Of a stretch of DNA of 64,000 bases, positions 46,097 to 56,900 are shown in pieces. The notes under the pieces are model-generated. The model searched no databases and was not told where the DNA came from. It was given only the letters and a program-made list of their open reading frames with translations. Made by a program: the position numbers and the translations under genes. The first letter of the stretch is position 1. Each line of letters begins with the position of its first letter. Origin of the DNA: Clostridiales bacterium (lineage in GTDB: Bacteria; Bacillota; Clostridia; Saccharofermentanales; Saccharofermentanaceae); the NCBI GenBank assembly GCA_017561715.1, contig JAFZBN010000018.1, positions 248,001-312,000 of the forward strand, given 5' to 3'.

Positions 46097-47433
46097 CGTG
46101 CCGCGCTCCTTCTCGCCCGGTGGGCGGCTTTTGCGATATTGGTCGAAAGCTCGATACCGGCCGGGCAGACATAAGAGCATGCGCCGCAGGCGATACACTG
46201 TTCAACGGATTCGCTCGGAAGCTGTTCCGTCTGACCCAGTTCGATCAGGCGGTTCAGAAGATACGGCGAAAGACCGACCGGGCAGGCGCCGACACAGGCA
46301 CCGCAGTGGATGCAGTTCAGTCTCGGCGGTTCGAATTTTCTGATGATCGTGATCGCGGTCGTGGTCTTGATGATCGGCACTTCCAGGCTGCTCAATGCAA
46401 CGCCGGTAAGCGCGCCGCCCCAAGCGATACGCTGTGCGGTATGCGCGCCGGGGACTCTTTCGAGGATCTCGGAAACACTCGTTCCGATCGGGACGAGTAC
46501 GTTGTGACCGGTGATCGTATCACCGGAGATCGTGACGATCCTGGATGTCAGCGGCTGGTTCTTTTCGATCATCTCGGAAAAAGCGTAGCACGTAGACGCA
46601 TTGAAAAGCACTGCCTTTACGACCTCTTCCGGTTCTTTTCCCATAGGAAGCTCGACCTTATAGAGCGCCTTGATCAAAAGGGACTGGCAGCCCTGCGGGA
46701 AACGCGGCTTAAAAAGCTGGATCTCGATCTTTCGATCCATGTAGCGTTCCTTGGCATTATTGACGACCCGCGAAAGCGCGTCGATCTCGTCCGTCCAGGT
46801 ATCTTCGATACAAAAGACGACCTTTTTGACGTGGCAGATACCGCTTAATGCCATCGCGCCCTCAAGGACTTTCGACGGATTTACACGGATATGGTGAAGG
46901 TCGCAGGAAAGGAACGGCTCGCTCTGCGTGCAGTTGACCAAAAGCGTGTCGACACCGTACTTTTCCGCTTTCAGGCACTTGGTATATGTAGGAACTCCCT
47001 CTCCGCCCATTCCGCAGATACCGGAAGTCCAAAGGAGCTTTTTGAGCTGAGGAAGCGAAAGCTTCGAGATATCTTTTCTCGGCTGGATCTTGGTCGAAAC
47101 GCGGCGGCGCAGGTCGTTTTTGATGGTGACGGCCTTGCAGCTGACCTTATTCGGCAGGCGGATCATGTCGATCTTCGTTACTGTTCCGGAGATACTGGCA
47201 TGTACGGGAACGCCGTGCATATCGGCAGGAACGCCGATGAGATCGCCCATGGCGACACTGTCCCCGACAGAAACAACAGGATCGCACGCCGTACCCGTAT
47301 GCTGCTTCATCGGGATCGTTACTTCCCTCGGCGAGCAGACTTCAAGCAGGGCTTCGCGCATAAACTTGCGTTGATGCACAAAGTCCAGCCCGTCTTTTGG
47401 CATGAATCCTGTTTTGAAAGTTAGTTTCTTCAT
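46093..47433 (-). CDS. rnfC: RnfC-like iron-sulfur subunit
   Basis: A 446-residue soluble subunit. Two ferredoxin-type 4Fe-4S motifs end the protein: CIHCGACVGACP and CIACGACSYVCP. The NADH/FMN region reads GICGMGGEGVPTYTK and NCTQSEPFLSCD, where normal RnfC has GMGGAGFPT and N-[GA]-AECEPY; two residues that are usually fixed differ. An RnfC-type barrel domain precedes it. It starts 27 bases after the rpoD stop with only a weak ribosome binding site, and probably shares the rpoD transcript. Confidence 0.9.
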   Translation of the reverse strand: MKKLTFKTGFMPKDGLDFVHQRKFMREALLEVCSPREVTIPMKQHTGTACDPVVSVGDSVAMGDLIGVPADMHGVPVHASISGTVTKIDMIRLPNKVSCKAVTIKNDLRRRVSTKIQPRKDISKLSLPQLKKLLWTSGICGMGGEGVPTYTKCLKAEKYGVDTLLVNCTQSEPFLSCDLHHIRVNPSKVLEGAMALSGICHVKKVVFCIEDTWTDEIDALSRVVNNAKERYMDRKIEIQLFKPRFPQGCQSLLIKALYKVELPMGKEPEEVVKAVLFNASTCYAFSEMIEKNQPLTSRIVTISGDTITGHNVLVPIGTSVSEILERVPGAHTAQRIAWGGALTGVALSSLEVPIIKTTTAITIIRKFEPPRLNCIHCGACVGACPVGLSPYLLNRLIELGQTEQLPSESVEQCIACGACSYVCPAGIELSTNIAKAAHRARRSAAR

Positions 47434-47460
47434 GTGCCTGCCTTTCGCACAAGAAGCCTG

Positions 47461-48528
47461 TTAGTCGATGTAGTCTTTCAGTTTCTTGCTGCGGCTCGGG
47501 TGACGAAGCTTACGAAGTGCCTTGGCTTCGATCTGACGAATACGCTCACGAGTAACGTTGAACTCTTTACCGACTTCTTCGAGTGTGCGCTGACGGCCGT
47601 CATCAAGACCGAAACGCAGACGAAGTACTTTTTCTTCTCTTGCGGTCAGACCCTTCATGGCGTCAAGGAGCTGCTCCTTCAGAAGTGTATAAGCTACCTG
47701 ATCGGCAGGGGACATCGCGTCATCATCCGGAATGAAGTCACCAAGGTGGCTGTCTTCCTCTTCACCGATCGGCTTTTCCAGAGATACCGGCTCCTGGGAG
47801 ATCTTCTGGATCTCACGGACCTTCTCGACGGAAAGATTCATTCTTTCGGCGATCTCTTCAACGGTAGGTTCACGACCGAGTTCCTGGATGAGAGCTCTCT
47901 GCTCACGAACCAGACGGTTGATGGTCTCGACCATGTGTACCGGAATACGGATCGTTCTTGCCTGATCGGCGATCGCACGGGTGATCGCCTGACGGATCCA
48001 CCATGTTGCGTATGTACTGAACTTAAATCCCTTGGAGTGGTCGAACTTGTCGACGGCTTTGATAAGACCGAGGTTACCTTCCTGGATCAGGTCAAGGAAC
48101 TGCATGCCGCGTCCGAGATAACGCTTCGCGATGGAAACTACGAGTCGAAGGTTTGCTTCGATCAACTGGGACTTGGCATCCTCATCGCCCTCGAGCATGC
48201 GCTGCGCGAGCTCCTGTTCCTGTTCTGCCGTAAGAAGCGGAACTTTACCGATCTCTTTTAAGTACATGCGGACCGGGTCATCCATACCCGCGCCGTCCGC
48301 GACGTTTGCGTCAAGGTTCATCTCGCGGATCGCGTCATCCTCTACGGATGTCTCCGCTACGATGGCGATTCCCTTGGCTTCGAGCTCGTCAAAGAGCTTA
48401 TCTACCAGATCCGGATCGCCGTCCTGTTCTTCGATGATGTTCATCACGTCAAGTGATGAAATGCTGTTATTATTGGCGTTAGCCAGGTTTTCAAGCTTCT
48501 GCAGGATGGTTGAAAAATCATTTGCCAT
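47461..48528 (-). CDS. rpoD: Primary sigma factor RpoD (SigA)
   Basis: The housekeeping sigma factor of RNA polymerase, 355 residues. Region 1.2 ([17 protein letters not shown]), region 2 ([31 protein letters not shown]), region 3 and region 4 ([36 protein letters not shown]) are complete. There is a short N-terminal region 1.1. In many Bacillota it follows dnaG; here a zinc-ribbon membrane gene precedes it. AAGGAGG is 12 bases from the ATG. Confidence 0.97.
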   Translation of the reverse strand: MANDFSTILQKLENLANANNNSISSLDVMNIIEEQDGDPDLVDKLFDELEAKGIAIVAETSVEDDAIREMNLDANVADGAGMDDPVRMYLKEIGKVPLLTAEQEQELAQRMLEGDEDAKSQLIEANLRLVVSIAKRYLGRGMQFLDLIQEGNLGLIKAVDKFDHSKGFKFSTYATWWIRQAITRAIADQARTIRIPVHMVETINRLVREQRALIQELGREPTVEEIAERMNLSVEKVREIQKISQEPVSLEKPIGEEEDSHLGDFIPDDDAMSPADQVAYTLLKEQLLDAMKGLTAREEKVLRLRFGLDDGRQRTLEEVGKEFNVTRERIRQIEAKALRKLRHPSRSKKLKDYID

Positions 48529-48597
48529 TCGTTATGCAATCCTCCTTGCATTTCACGTGTCTTCTAAATACTCTGTCTCACTAAACCAAAAGGTCAG

Positions 48598-49389
48598 TTA
48601 TTTCTCTGTTTCTGTGCTTTCCGACTCTTCCACGACAGGCTCGACGAACTCAACCTGGTCAACACCGGCGCCGTCTTTGCTGCCTTCAATTGTAAACTTA
48701 CCATTCGGAGCATATACAGTAACAACTACATCCTTGTAGTAGTGAGCACTTTCACCGGCCTTGTAGCCGTATTCCTCGCCGCGGATCTCGCAGAAAGCAT
48801 CAAAAGCCTTAACGACATCTTCTTTCTTTACATCCTTCGTGGAAACGAGTTCGAGGTTATTGTTGTTCTGGCCGAAGATCTTGTATCCGACAGCGTATCC
48901 GTCTTCTACATCCGAGCTTACGGAAAGACCGGACTTCGCGATGCACGCTTCCATGTTCTCGCCCATGGCGGTGTTATGCTTGGTGCGGATCAGGGAAAGC
49001 GGAATGGAGATACCCAGGATGATCAGGATACATGCCGCAGTCGTGATATACACGGCCAGTTTCACTTTCTTAGGTGTTTTGATATCGTCCGGAGAGATCT
49101 CGAAAAGCTTCTCGATCTTCTTCGTCTCTTTGTTCTGAGCGGTATCGACCTTAACCGCCTTCTCGACAACGTCCTCGAAAACAGGCGTTACCACATGGCG
49201 GGCTGCCTTGGCCTCACGCTTCGGCTGAGGAAGATTCGGGAATTCGACTCCGTCCGGGTTCTTATAGATCTCAATTGCTTCCGCGCTCGGGAATACGCAA
49301 TCACAAAATACACATTCACACAATTCATCGTTGCTATTCACCATCAGAAGTGAACCGCAATTCTTACAAATACCTTGTTCTGTAGCCAT
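48598..49389 (-). CDS. Zinc-ribbon membrane protein of unknown function
   Basis: A 263-residue protein. The N-terminal zinc ribbon has C8-x2-C11 and C26-x2-C29 (plus C24 and C31). A charged linker leads to one membrane segment (about residues 112-134), then an outside domain of about 115 residues that ends in a Glu/Ser-rich tail. Zinc in the cytoplasm and a wall-facing sensor domain suggest a signalling or anchoring role, but I do not recognise it. It has its own promoter (49456-49484) and precedes rpoD by 69 bases. Confidence 0.75.
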   Translation of the reverse strand: MATEQGICKNCGSLLMVNSNDELCECVFCDCVFPSAEAIEIYKNPDGVEFPNLPQPKREAKAARHVVTPVFEDVVEKAVKVDTAQNKETKKIEKLFEISPDDIKTPKKVKLAVYITTAACILIILGISIPLSLIRTKHNTAMGENMEACIAKSGLSVSSDVEDGYAVGYKIFGQNNNNLELVSTKDVKKEDVVKAFDAFCEIRGEEYGYKAGESAHYYKDVVVTVYAPNGKFTIEGSKDGAGVDQVEFVEPVVEESESTETEK

Positions 49390-49404
49390 TCGTTCCTTTT
49401 TCCT

Positions 49405-49433
49405 TTACAAGTTCACCTACAAAAGGGTATAAT
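49405..49433 (+). promoter_or_regulatory. SigA-type promoter of tadA
   Basis: TTACAA (49405-49410) and TATAAT (49428-49433) are separated by 17 bases on the plus strand. The leader to the tadA start is about 113 bases. It is divergent from the promoter below. Confidence 0.6.
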
Positions 49434-49455
49434 CCCACACATATAGGCAAAGTAC

Positions 49456-49484
49456 ATTATATATCCAATATGGTGGATGTGCAA
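49456..49484 (-). promoter_or_regulatory. SigA-type promoter of the zinc-ribbon gene and rpoD
   Basis: On the minus strand TTGCAC (49479-49484) and TATAAT (49456-49461) are separated by 17 bases. This promoter could transcribe the zinc-ribbon gene, rpoD and the rnf genes. Confidence 0.6.
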
Positions 49485-49552
49485 ACAAAATAATGCACAA
49501 TGTTGAAGAAACTCTCCCCGCCATATTCGGAACATTGCGAAGGAGTTTCCCC

Positions 49553-50044
49553 TTGACGAAGCAAAACGCCGTAAATGACGCAGTTTTTCACGAAAAATGC
49601 ATGCGTGCCGCGCTGAAAGAAGCGCAGAAAGCATACGATCTCGACGAGTCCCCGATCGGTGCCGTCATCGTCAAGGACGGGAAGATCATCGCAAGAGCCC
49701 ATAATCTCCGCCAGACAAAGCAGGACGCGACGCTTCACGCCGAGATGGTCTGCATTTCCAAAGCCTGCAGAAAGCTTTCCGCATGGCATATCTTCGACTG
49801 TGACCTCTATGTGACCTTAGAGCCCTGCTACATGTGCGCCGGAGCCATTATCCAGTCGCATATCCGCCACGTCTATTTCGGTGCCTTTGACCCCAAGGGC
49901 GGCGCCGTCTGTTCACAAAACAAGCTCTTCGACCTTCCTCACAACCACCACGTGGAGTACACGGGCGGGATCCTCGAGGAAGAGTGCAGCGCGCTTTTGA
50001 AGAAGTTCTTCAAGGAGCTTCGCCAGAAGAAGATCAAAGATTGA
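49553..50044 (+). CDS. tadA: tRNA-specific adenosine deaminase
   Basis: Converts A34 to inosine in tRNA-Arg(ACG), the tRNA encoded at 10992. The zinc site is HAE (His62, Glu64) with PCYMCAGAI (Cys92, Cys95). The frame start at 49493 would add an unlikely extension. TTG at 49553 has AAGGAG 7 bases upstream and gives 163 residues, the usual size. It is convergent with addA and overlaps its end by 11 bases. Confidence 0.95.
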   Translation: MTKQNAVNDAVFHEKCMRAALKEAQKAYDLDESPIGAVIVKDGKIIARAHNLRQTKQDATLHAEMVCISKACRKLSAWHIFDCDLYVTLEPCYMCAGAIIQSHIRHVYFGAFDPKGGAVCSQNKLFDLPHNHHVEYTGGILEEECSALLKKFFKELRQKKIKD

Positions 50045-53000
50045 CCGCGACCCCGTCACGGATCAGCCAGATGATCTTTTCCTTCACCGTTTTTCCGGTT
50101 GCCGCCGTGATCGCCTGAGCATACATATCCAGCTGCACCTGATATCTTCTCTTGAGCTCTGCTTCTTTTTCTTCTCTTGTTCCCGAGATTCGGTCGGTCT
50201 TATAGTCGATCAGGACCGCCTGTCCGTCGCTGTCGAGGAACCAGCAGTCGATCATACCTTGTACCAGAGAGAATTCATCCTCTTCATTCGGCCATGCCAG
50301 CGCGAACGGGATCTCACGGTACGGTCCGTTTTCGGGCCTTGTTTCCGCTTCCGCCATCTTCTTGGCGATCTCACTTTCGAAGAAGGTCTGCATATTTCCG
50401 GTAAACGGCAGGAGCAGATCCACCTGTTCTTTGGAGATCATGCCGTGGCTTAAGAGCAGCTCCAGGACCTTTTTCCAGTGCGGTGTCTCGCCTTTTCTCA
50501 GCATGCCCGTAAAGTCGATATACTGCCATGCGCTATGTACGAGAGTACCCATCTGAGATGCGGTGTATCCTTTGTCCTTCCACTTCTGGTCAGACTCTTT
50601 GACACGCATGTTCACCGCGTGGAAGTTGATGTTCTCGTCATCATCCTCGTCCGGTTCTTCCGAAAGCATGCGCTTCATCTCACTTACCGTGGTTTTTGCC
50701 GGAAGAAGCTCGAGCGGCGCCCACTCGTTGACGTCTTTTCTTAAAAGTCCGAGCTTTTCTTCCTGCTTTTCGGTCAGAGTGACATCGACATTTTTGCTTC
50801 TTGCCACGGCGTATTCTTCGGCGACCGGATGCGGCTTCGGCACCTGCAGAATGCCGAGATTCGGAAGGTCGTCGGACGCGATCGCCACTTCCGTACTTTC
50901 AGAAGATCTGCTGTCACACGTAAAGTCCAGATCTCCGAAATAGACCGGCTCCGTGGAACGGATCGCTGTGGATAGCGGATAGCCCGGGATCCGGGAAACG
51001 CCTCCGAGGAATCTCAGAAGATGCGTATTCAGTTTGATCATCAGCTCCGGCGGGAACTTGCCCGTACCGATCTGCGACGCGGCCATCACGCTTGAAGCGG
51101 ATGTGATCATGGAATCGACGGTCCTCTTGACCAGCGAGATCACAAAGACCTTTTTCTCCGCTCGAGTCAGCGCAACATACAGAAGTCGGATCTTCTCTGC
51201 TTCCGATTCTCTCTTCTCCTCTTTGGCGAGGACAAAGTAGTCGTGAGGCTCATAGACGACGCCTTCTTTCTCGTAGAAACGCTTGGACGCAAGGTCGCCT
51301 TTTTCACTTAGGATCATTCTCGAATCATAAGATCTCTGGCTGCTCTGGATGCCGCAGATAAAGACATACGGGAACTCAAGTCCCTTACTCTTATGGATCG
51401 TCATGCAGCGCACGACATTTTCCAGAGGCTCGGACAGATCGATCTCGGTATTTTTGTTCTTGTCGCGGTCGAGTTCATCGATATACCCGACGAATGCGCG
51501 AAGTCCGGATCTTCTTCCCATATCAAAACGCGTCGCCCAGGAGACCAAAGTCATGAGCGCGTAGTAGCGCGCGTCGCCGTCGCTCTGCGAGAGCACGAAC
51601 GAAGGATAATCTGTCACGGCATAGACATGCTCGAGCCACTTCGTGACCGTCATCTGCATGGCCAGAGTTCTCAGGTCGTTAATGAACGACAGGAATTCCG
51701 ACAGTTTTTTCGAAAGCGCCGTATCAGCTTCTTTTGCGTAGCGGATGACCTTCTCGCTGAAAGAAAGATCGTGGAGGCTGCCTTTTGACGAGAACAGATA
51801 GATCGTAAGAAGATCTTCGTCCGTAAACTTCGCCTGGCGGATCTTGGATTTCATCACGCCGGCAAGCGGGATGTCCTGATAGATGTTATCCGTAAGACGG
51901 GCCAGATCGAGCATGATGCGGATATCCTGATGTGTCAGGATATTTCCGAGATTCGGTCCCTGCGCCGGAATACCGCATTTCATCAGGACTTCGGCCGCGG
52001 CCATGGCGTTTAAGTTGGATGTGGTCAATACCACGCACTGTTCGTAGGAAAAGCCGCTGAGCTTTTTCAGTTCCTCGATCTTCTTAACGATGATCAGGGC
52101 TTCCTTCTGAACGACCTTGGCTTCTTTGACATCGAGGACCTGGTCCATATCCGACTGCGCGTCCTCATCCGTGTCCGATGCTTCTTCCGTATCGCGGACG
52201 AGGATCAAGGTCACATCCGCGCCGGATGTCTGCGCGTAATCCTCCTCGGGAAGACCCGGATTCAGCGCATGCGAGGAATCGTATTCGATGTCGGCATATT
52301 CTTCACTCATGATGCTTCCGAAGACTTTATTGACCACGGAAAGGATACCGGGGTTACTTCGGAAGTTATTGTTCAGCGTAAACAGCGTTCCTTCCGCTCC
52401 GCCGCGATAAAGATCACAGCGGTCAAGGAACATCTGCGGCTTGGCGTGACGGAAACGGTAGATGCTCTGTTTTACGTCGCCTACGAAGAAGACATTATCG
52501 TTGGCAAAGCACTGGACGATCGCGTCCTGAACGCCGCTGTTATCCTGATACTCGTCGATATAGATCTCGCTGAAAAGATCTCTGTAGTAGGAGGAAACTT
52601 CCGGATGGGAAAGAAGCATAAGAGCGACCTGCTCCTGATCCGGGAAGTCCATGCCGTGCTCGAGTTTTTTCTTCTGCGAATACACTCTTTCCGCCGCGAA
52701 TACCAGTTCGAAATATCTTTCGTAGATCGGATACATGTCCGACAGTTCTTCCGTGATCTCCGCTACGGTCTTTCCGAAGAAATAGCGTGTCTCGCTCCAC
52801 ATATCTTTTACGAAAGAATCCGACTTTCGATAGCCCGAAACGATGTAGGCAAGCTCGGGAAGCGCGCCTGAAAGTGCAAGGAATTCCTGCGCCTCCGGCT
52901 CATCGGATTTCGTCGCGTAATTCGGCATCTTATCCGAAGGTCTTTTATTTCGGAAAGCACAGATCTCATCCCAGGAGATGTCCGGATAAGAAAGGATCTT

Positions 53001-53930
53001 TCTTGCGGTTTCTTCTAAGAATGTGCACCACTCCAGAAGATCCTGCTGCCTCTGTGTATTGTCTTTTGTGTTCTTTACAAATGCGACCTGCGGGATCAAA
53101 ACTCGCATCCTGACGATCGCGTCGAGGCGCTTTTCGATCGCCTTCTTCGTGATCGCGATGATCTTATCGTGCGCCGAAGAAGAAAGGAAATCCCGGCTGT
53201 CGTTCTTCTTTTTCAAAAGGACTTCTTTCACCCAGTTAAAGTAGTCCGGAAGGCTTCGGAGATATCCGAGTTTTTGCGCCATATCTTCCTTCAGTCCCGT
53301 GTCGTCACGACCCGTTCCGAAAGACGCGACCATGGAAAGGAAAGAACGAGACCATTCCTCGTATGTGAGATCGTCCGAAATGAGCGTTCCGAGTTTGTTG
53401 TCCTTATCCATCAGGGGCACGATCTTTGTCTTCAGTTCAGGTTCATCTTCGATCCTCTGCGCGAAAGAATATGCATCCGAGAAGACTTCGCTGAAAGATT
53501 CGTTCAGAAGCTTCGTCGCATGGACTTCATCGAGGATCATACTCTTCGGCTCCAAAAGGAGATTTCCGTTTTCGTCTCGGCTCTGTGCGGAGAAGTTGGA
53601 AATGACGCGGCTGCAGAAAGAGTCGATCGTCGAGATGTAGGCAGACGGCAGTGCCGCGATCTGCTCGCTTAAGTATTTTCTCGTTTCTTTATCCGTCGTC
53701 TCGGAAAGCTTCTCGCGAAGTTTCTTTTCGAGCTTGGCGCTCATATTCGCCGCGGCGGCATTGGTAAATGTCATTACCAGAACGTTCTCGACGGAGAGCT
53801 CGCGATCAAGGATCCTTTTGACGATCCTTTCGGTCATGACGGTCGTCTTACCGGAACCTGCCGCAGCACTGACCAGGATATTGCCGCAAGGTGCTTCTAC
53901 GATAAGTTTCTGTTCATTACTCAGGCCCAT
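50034..53930 (-). CDS. addA: AddA, helicase-nuclease subunit A
   Basis: The UvrD-like helicase and nuclease that, with AddB, processes double-strand breaks for recombination. Walker A is SAAAGSGKTTVM (about residues 22-33), and motif II (EIYIDEYQDNS), motif III, motif V-VI (TIHKSKGLEFP, RLLYVALTRAEK) and the C-terminal nuclease motif LIDYKTDRISG are present. Length about 1300 is normal. GTG at 53936 would overlap the addB stop; the ATG at 53930 has GAGGAG 5 bases upstream and is chosen. Follows addB immediately. Confidence 0.97.
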   Translation of the reverse strand: MGLSNEQKLIVEAPCGNILVSAAAGSGKTTVMTERIVKRILDRELSVENVLVMTFTNAAAANMSAKLEKKLREKLSETTDKETRKYLSEQIAALPSAYISTIDSFCSRVISNFSAQSRDENGNLLLEPKSMILDEVHATKLLNESFSEVFSDAYSFAQRIEDEPELKTKIVPLMDKDNKLGTLISDDLTYEEWSRSFLSMVASFGTGRDDTGLKEDMAQKLGYLRSLPDYFNWVKEVLLKKKNDSRDFLSSSAHDKIIAITKKAIEKRLDAIVRMRVLIPQVAFVKNTKDNTQRQQDLLEWCTFLEETARKILSYPDISWDEICAFRNKRPSDKMPNYATKSDEPEAQEFLALSGALPELAYIVSGYRKSDSFVKDMWSETRYFFGKTVAEITEELSDMYPIYERYFELVFAAERVYSQKKKLEHGMDFPDQEQVALMLLSHPEVSSYYRDLFSEIYIDEYQDNSGVQDAIVQCFANDNVFFVGDVKQSIYRFRHAKPQMFLDRCDLYRGGAEGTLFTLNNNFRSNPGILSVVNKVFGSIMSEEYADIEYDSSHALNPGLPEEDYAQTSGADVTLILVRDTEEASDTDEDAQSDMDQVLDVKEAKVVQKEALIIVKKIEELKKLSGFSYEQCVVLTTSNLNAMAAAEVLMKCGIPAQGPNLGNILTHQDIRIMLDLARLTDNIYQDIPLAGVMKSKIRQAKFTDEDLLTIYLFSSKGSLHDLSFSEKVIRYAKEADTALSKKLSEFLSFINDLRTLAMQMTVTKWLEHVYAVTDYPSFVLSQSDGDARYYALMTLVSWATRFDMGRRSGLRAFVGYIDELDRDKNKNTEIDLSEPLENVVRCMTIHKSKGLEFPYVFICGIQSSQRSYDSRMILSEKGDLASKRFYEKEGVVYEPHDYFVLAKEEKRESEAEKIRLLYVALTRAEKKVFVISLVKRTVDSMITSASSVMAASQIGTGKFPPELMIKLNTHLLRFLGGVSRIPGYPLSTAIRSTEPVYFGDLDFTCDSRSSESTEVAIASDDLPNLGILQVPKPHPVAEEYAVARSKNVDVTLTEKQEEKLGLLRKDVNEWAPLELLPAKTTVSEMKRMLSEEPDEDDDENINFHAVNMRVKESDQKWKDKGYTASQMGTLVHSAWQYIDFTGMLRKGETPHWKKVLELLLSHGMISKEQVDLLLPFTGNMQTFFESEIAKKMAEAETRPENGPYREIPFALAWPNEEDEFSLVQGMIDCWFLDSDGQAVLIDYKTDRISGTREEKEAELKRRYQVQLDMYAQAITAATGKTVKEKIIWLIRDGVAVNL

Positions 53931-53932
53931 GA

Positions 53933-56900
53933 TCACTCCTCCTCTCCCTTGATCGTTGTAAAGAACAGTTCCGGTTTTTTCATGGCCTTTCCCTGTTCAT
54001 TGAGTTTCGGTTCCATCGTCGGCAGATAGTTATAATCCGGCGACTCCGGATTACCGTTACAGATCTGGTTATATTCGCATTCCGCGCACTTTAAAAGCGG
54101 ATGCTTCTTGATCTTTCCCGGCCTTGCGTCAAAGTGTCCGCCGTAGAGTTCCTCGCATTTTTCTTTTACGCGGGAAATGGCGAATTCGCCCATGCGCTTC
54201 ATGTCTTCCGGATCGGCAGAAAGACCGCAGTTTTTAAGATATGTCTCTTCGACCGCTTTCTGGTGATCTTTTTGAATGACCTCCGGATCAAAGCTTTCCG
54301 CCATGCCGATCGCCGACTTTTTCACACGCTTGACGTGGATATAGGAAACGCCGTCGGGAGAAAGATCCGGATGCATGGAAGAATACACGTGCATGTATGC
54401 GGGAAGCTGCACGCTCGAGCCCGCGTACAGATCGTCAAAGTCGATCGTTTTATTTCCGGTCTTATAGTCCAGGATGCTGAAGCGCTTTTCCGCATCACTG
54501 ATATCGATTCGGTCGATCGTTCCGGTAAATGTCACGACACGCCCGTCTGAAAGGACCATGTCATACCCCGGGATCTTGTCGTCACCGAAGTGCCACTCGA
54601 AAGCCGTCGGCATCGCCTTTTCCGGATCCATGGTCGAAAAGATCATGTCGAGCGTTTCTTTCGTTCCCGCAAGAAGCTTCGTGTCCGCTTCCATCTTCAG
54701 CGCCGGATCGTCGCAGTACGCGAAGCGCTGCTCTTCCTGCGCGGTAAGAAGGATCTCCTTGCTCCAGGAAAGCTTGTCCTTTTCCTTGTAAAACTCGAAG
54801 ACTTTGTCTTTTTCTTCCTTTGTCGGTGCCGCCAGATAAGCATCACGGAACTCTTCTAAAGTCTTCTCCATGATCGTATGCGAAAGTGTTCCCATCTCAG
54901 TCGCCTGCACCTGCTGGACCGCACGTTCTTCGATCTTCAGAACCTTCTCGCAGAAATACTTGTACGGACAGTAAAGATAACTCTCTACCGATGAAACACT
55001 CATCAGGAGCTTATTTCCGTAGCGCTCGTTCATGAGGCTTTCGGGGATCGTAAGCTCCGTATTCACGGGCTCTTCCACGGACAGGGATTTTCCGAAGTAG
55101 TAAGTCTTCCAGATGTAGACGGCCTGATCGTATTCTTCTTCCGAGACCTTTCTATGCCCGGAAAGCACTTCTCGCAAATAGTCTTCCATCTTCTCGCGGA
55201 TCAGTACACGCGGGTCCGAAGGATCCAGATGGTCCATGATCTCACTTTTTACCTGCGGATAGGTCTCTTTAAAAAAGAGGATGACCGACGAAGGCTCGAC
55301 GGAATTCTGAAGGGTGAAGATCAGTCTTTCGGAAGGCGCGTCAAGAAGCGCGTATGCCGTAAAGAAATCGGCATAGGACTGGTCCTTCGCGTGGTTCGGG
55401 AACTCCATCGAAAGCTTCTCGCTGATGAGTTCTCTTTCTTTGTTTTTGAGATATCCTTCCGACGGGGAAGTGTACGGAAAATTCTTTCTTTCGGAGCCGC
55501 AGATGAACATCATCTTGCAAGGTCTTCGATACGCGTTTACGGGTGTCGTGATCGTGACCTGATCGACATAAGACGGGATCGCGGAAAGGGTCTTACTTTC
55601 GAGCGCAGACATCAGTGCGTCGCGGAAGTTATTTAGCGAGATCGGGAAATCGCCGAGTTCCTGCGCCATGGAATTGAGAGCATCATCCGCGTAGTTAAAA
55701 GAAAGCGCCAGTGCCAGAGCGGCCTGCTGGTTTCCCGCCTTCTGCCATTCATCCACGAAATACTCGACGAGCTGACGGTTGCCGCAGACCATGTCGTGAA
55801 GAGCGACCGCGCGCTCTCTACAGGTCTTCGCTTTTTCCAAAACGGCCAGTTCTTCCGAAGTCTTCGAAAGGATCGGAAGGACGGCATTCACGACTTCTTT
55901 TTCGGAAACGGTCGTGACGTATTTATCACAGGAAAGCATCTTCTTTTTATTCTTTACGCCATGGGCCAGACAGAAGTTTTCGAACTTCTGCACCGTATCA
56001 AAATCGATCGTGACAAAACCGGACTTGAGATACGAAATGACCGAAGAGATATCCCAGCGGAAGGCCGACATATCCAGGATCGAAGTCAGGTACTGCATCC
56101 AGATCGTGCCCATCAGGGGCTGGCGGTCATCGACGAAAACGTCGAGACCGAAGCGCTTAAAGGCGGCGTGCAGGCTCGTACTGTACTGCTCCATATCGCA
56201 CATGACGACCGTGATGTCGCGGTAGCGCATGTTTTCAAACTGCACGGCATACTTGATGCGCGCAGCCACGTACTCGAGCTCGTCGGAGATCTGGTGGAAG
56301 ACATTTACTTCCAGCGGAAGCTCCAGGTCTTTTCTGACCACGCAGGATCGGTTCGCGTAGTCGGAAGAAAGAACGGCGAGAGCCGGATCTCTTTTATCGG
56401 AAGCACCTGCCTTTTCGGACGATTCCAGAGGGAATTCCTTTAAGATCGAGCGGATCGTCTTTTCTCCGAAGTGGCAGATATCGTCGATCATGTCCTCCGG
56501 CTTATCCGAACCGGCGACACAGGTCAGAGTGACCGAAGAGGCCACAGATGCGAGCTTTGTAACAATGTTATATTCTTCGGGAGTGAAGTTTCGGGTCTCC
56601 CCGAAGCCCAAGATCCAGCACGAAGCGTCGCGCAGGAACTGTAGTCTTGAAAGCGGCCACTCCTTCGTTTCCGGAGCATCCTTTATGAACAGGCTTAAGA
56701 CCTCATCGAGGCGCTTCATGGAATCACGCTCGGGAGCATAGCCCATTTCTTCGCGAAGCGTATCCATCTTCGTAAGAAGATGTCCGAAATCGCGGATCTT
56801 GCCTGCTGTCAGGGGATTTTCGGACGAAAGGTCCAGTTCTTCGAGCATTTGACCACTGATACCGTAGCGGTAAAAGTCACCTAAGACTTCGTCGATCTCA

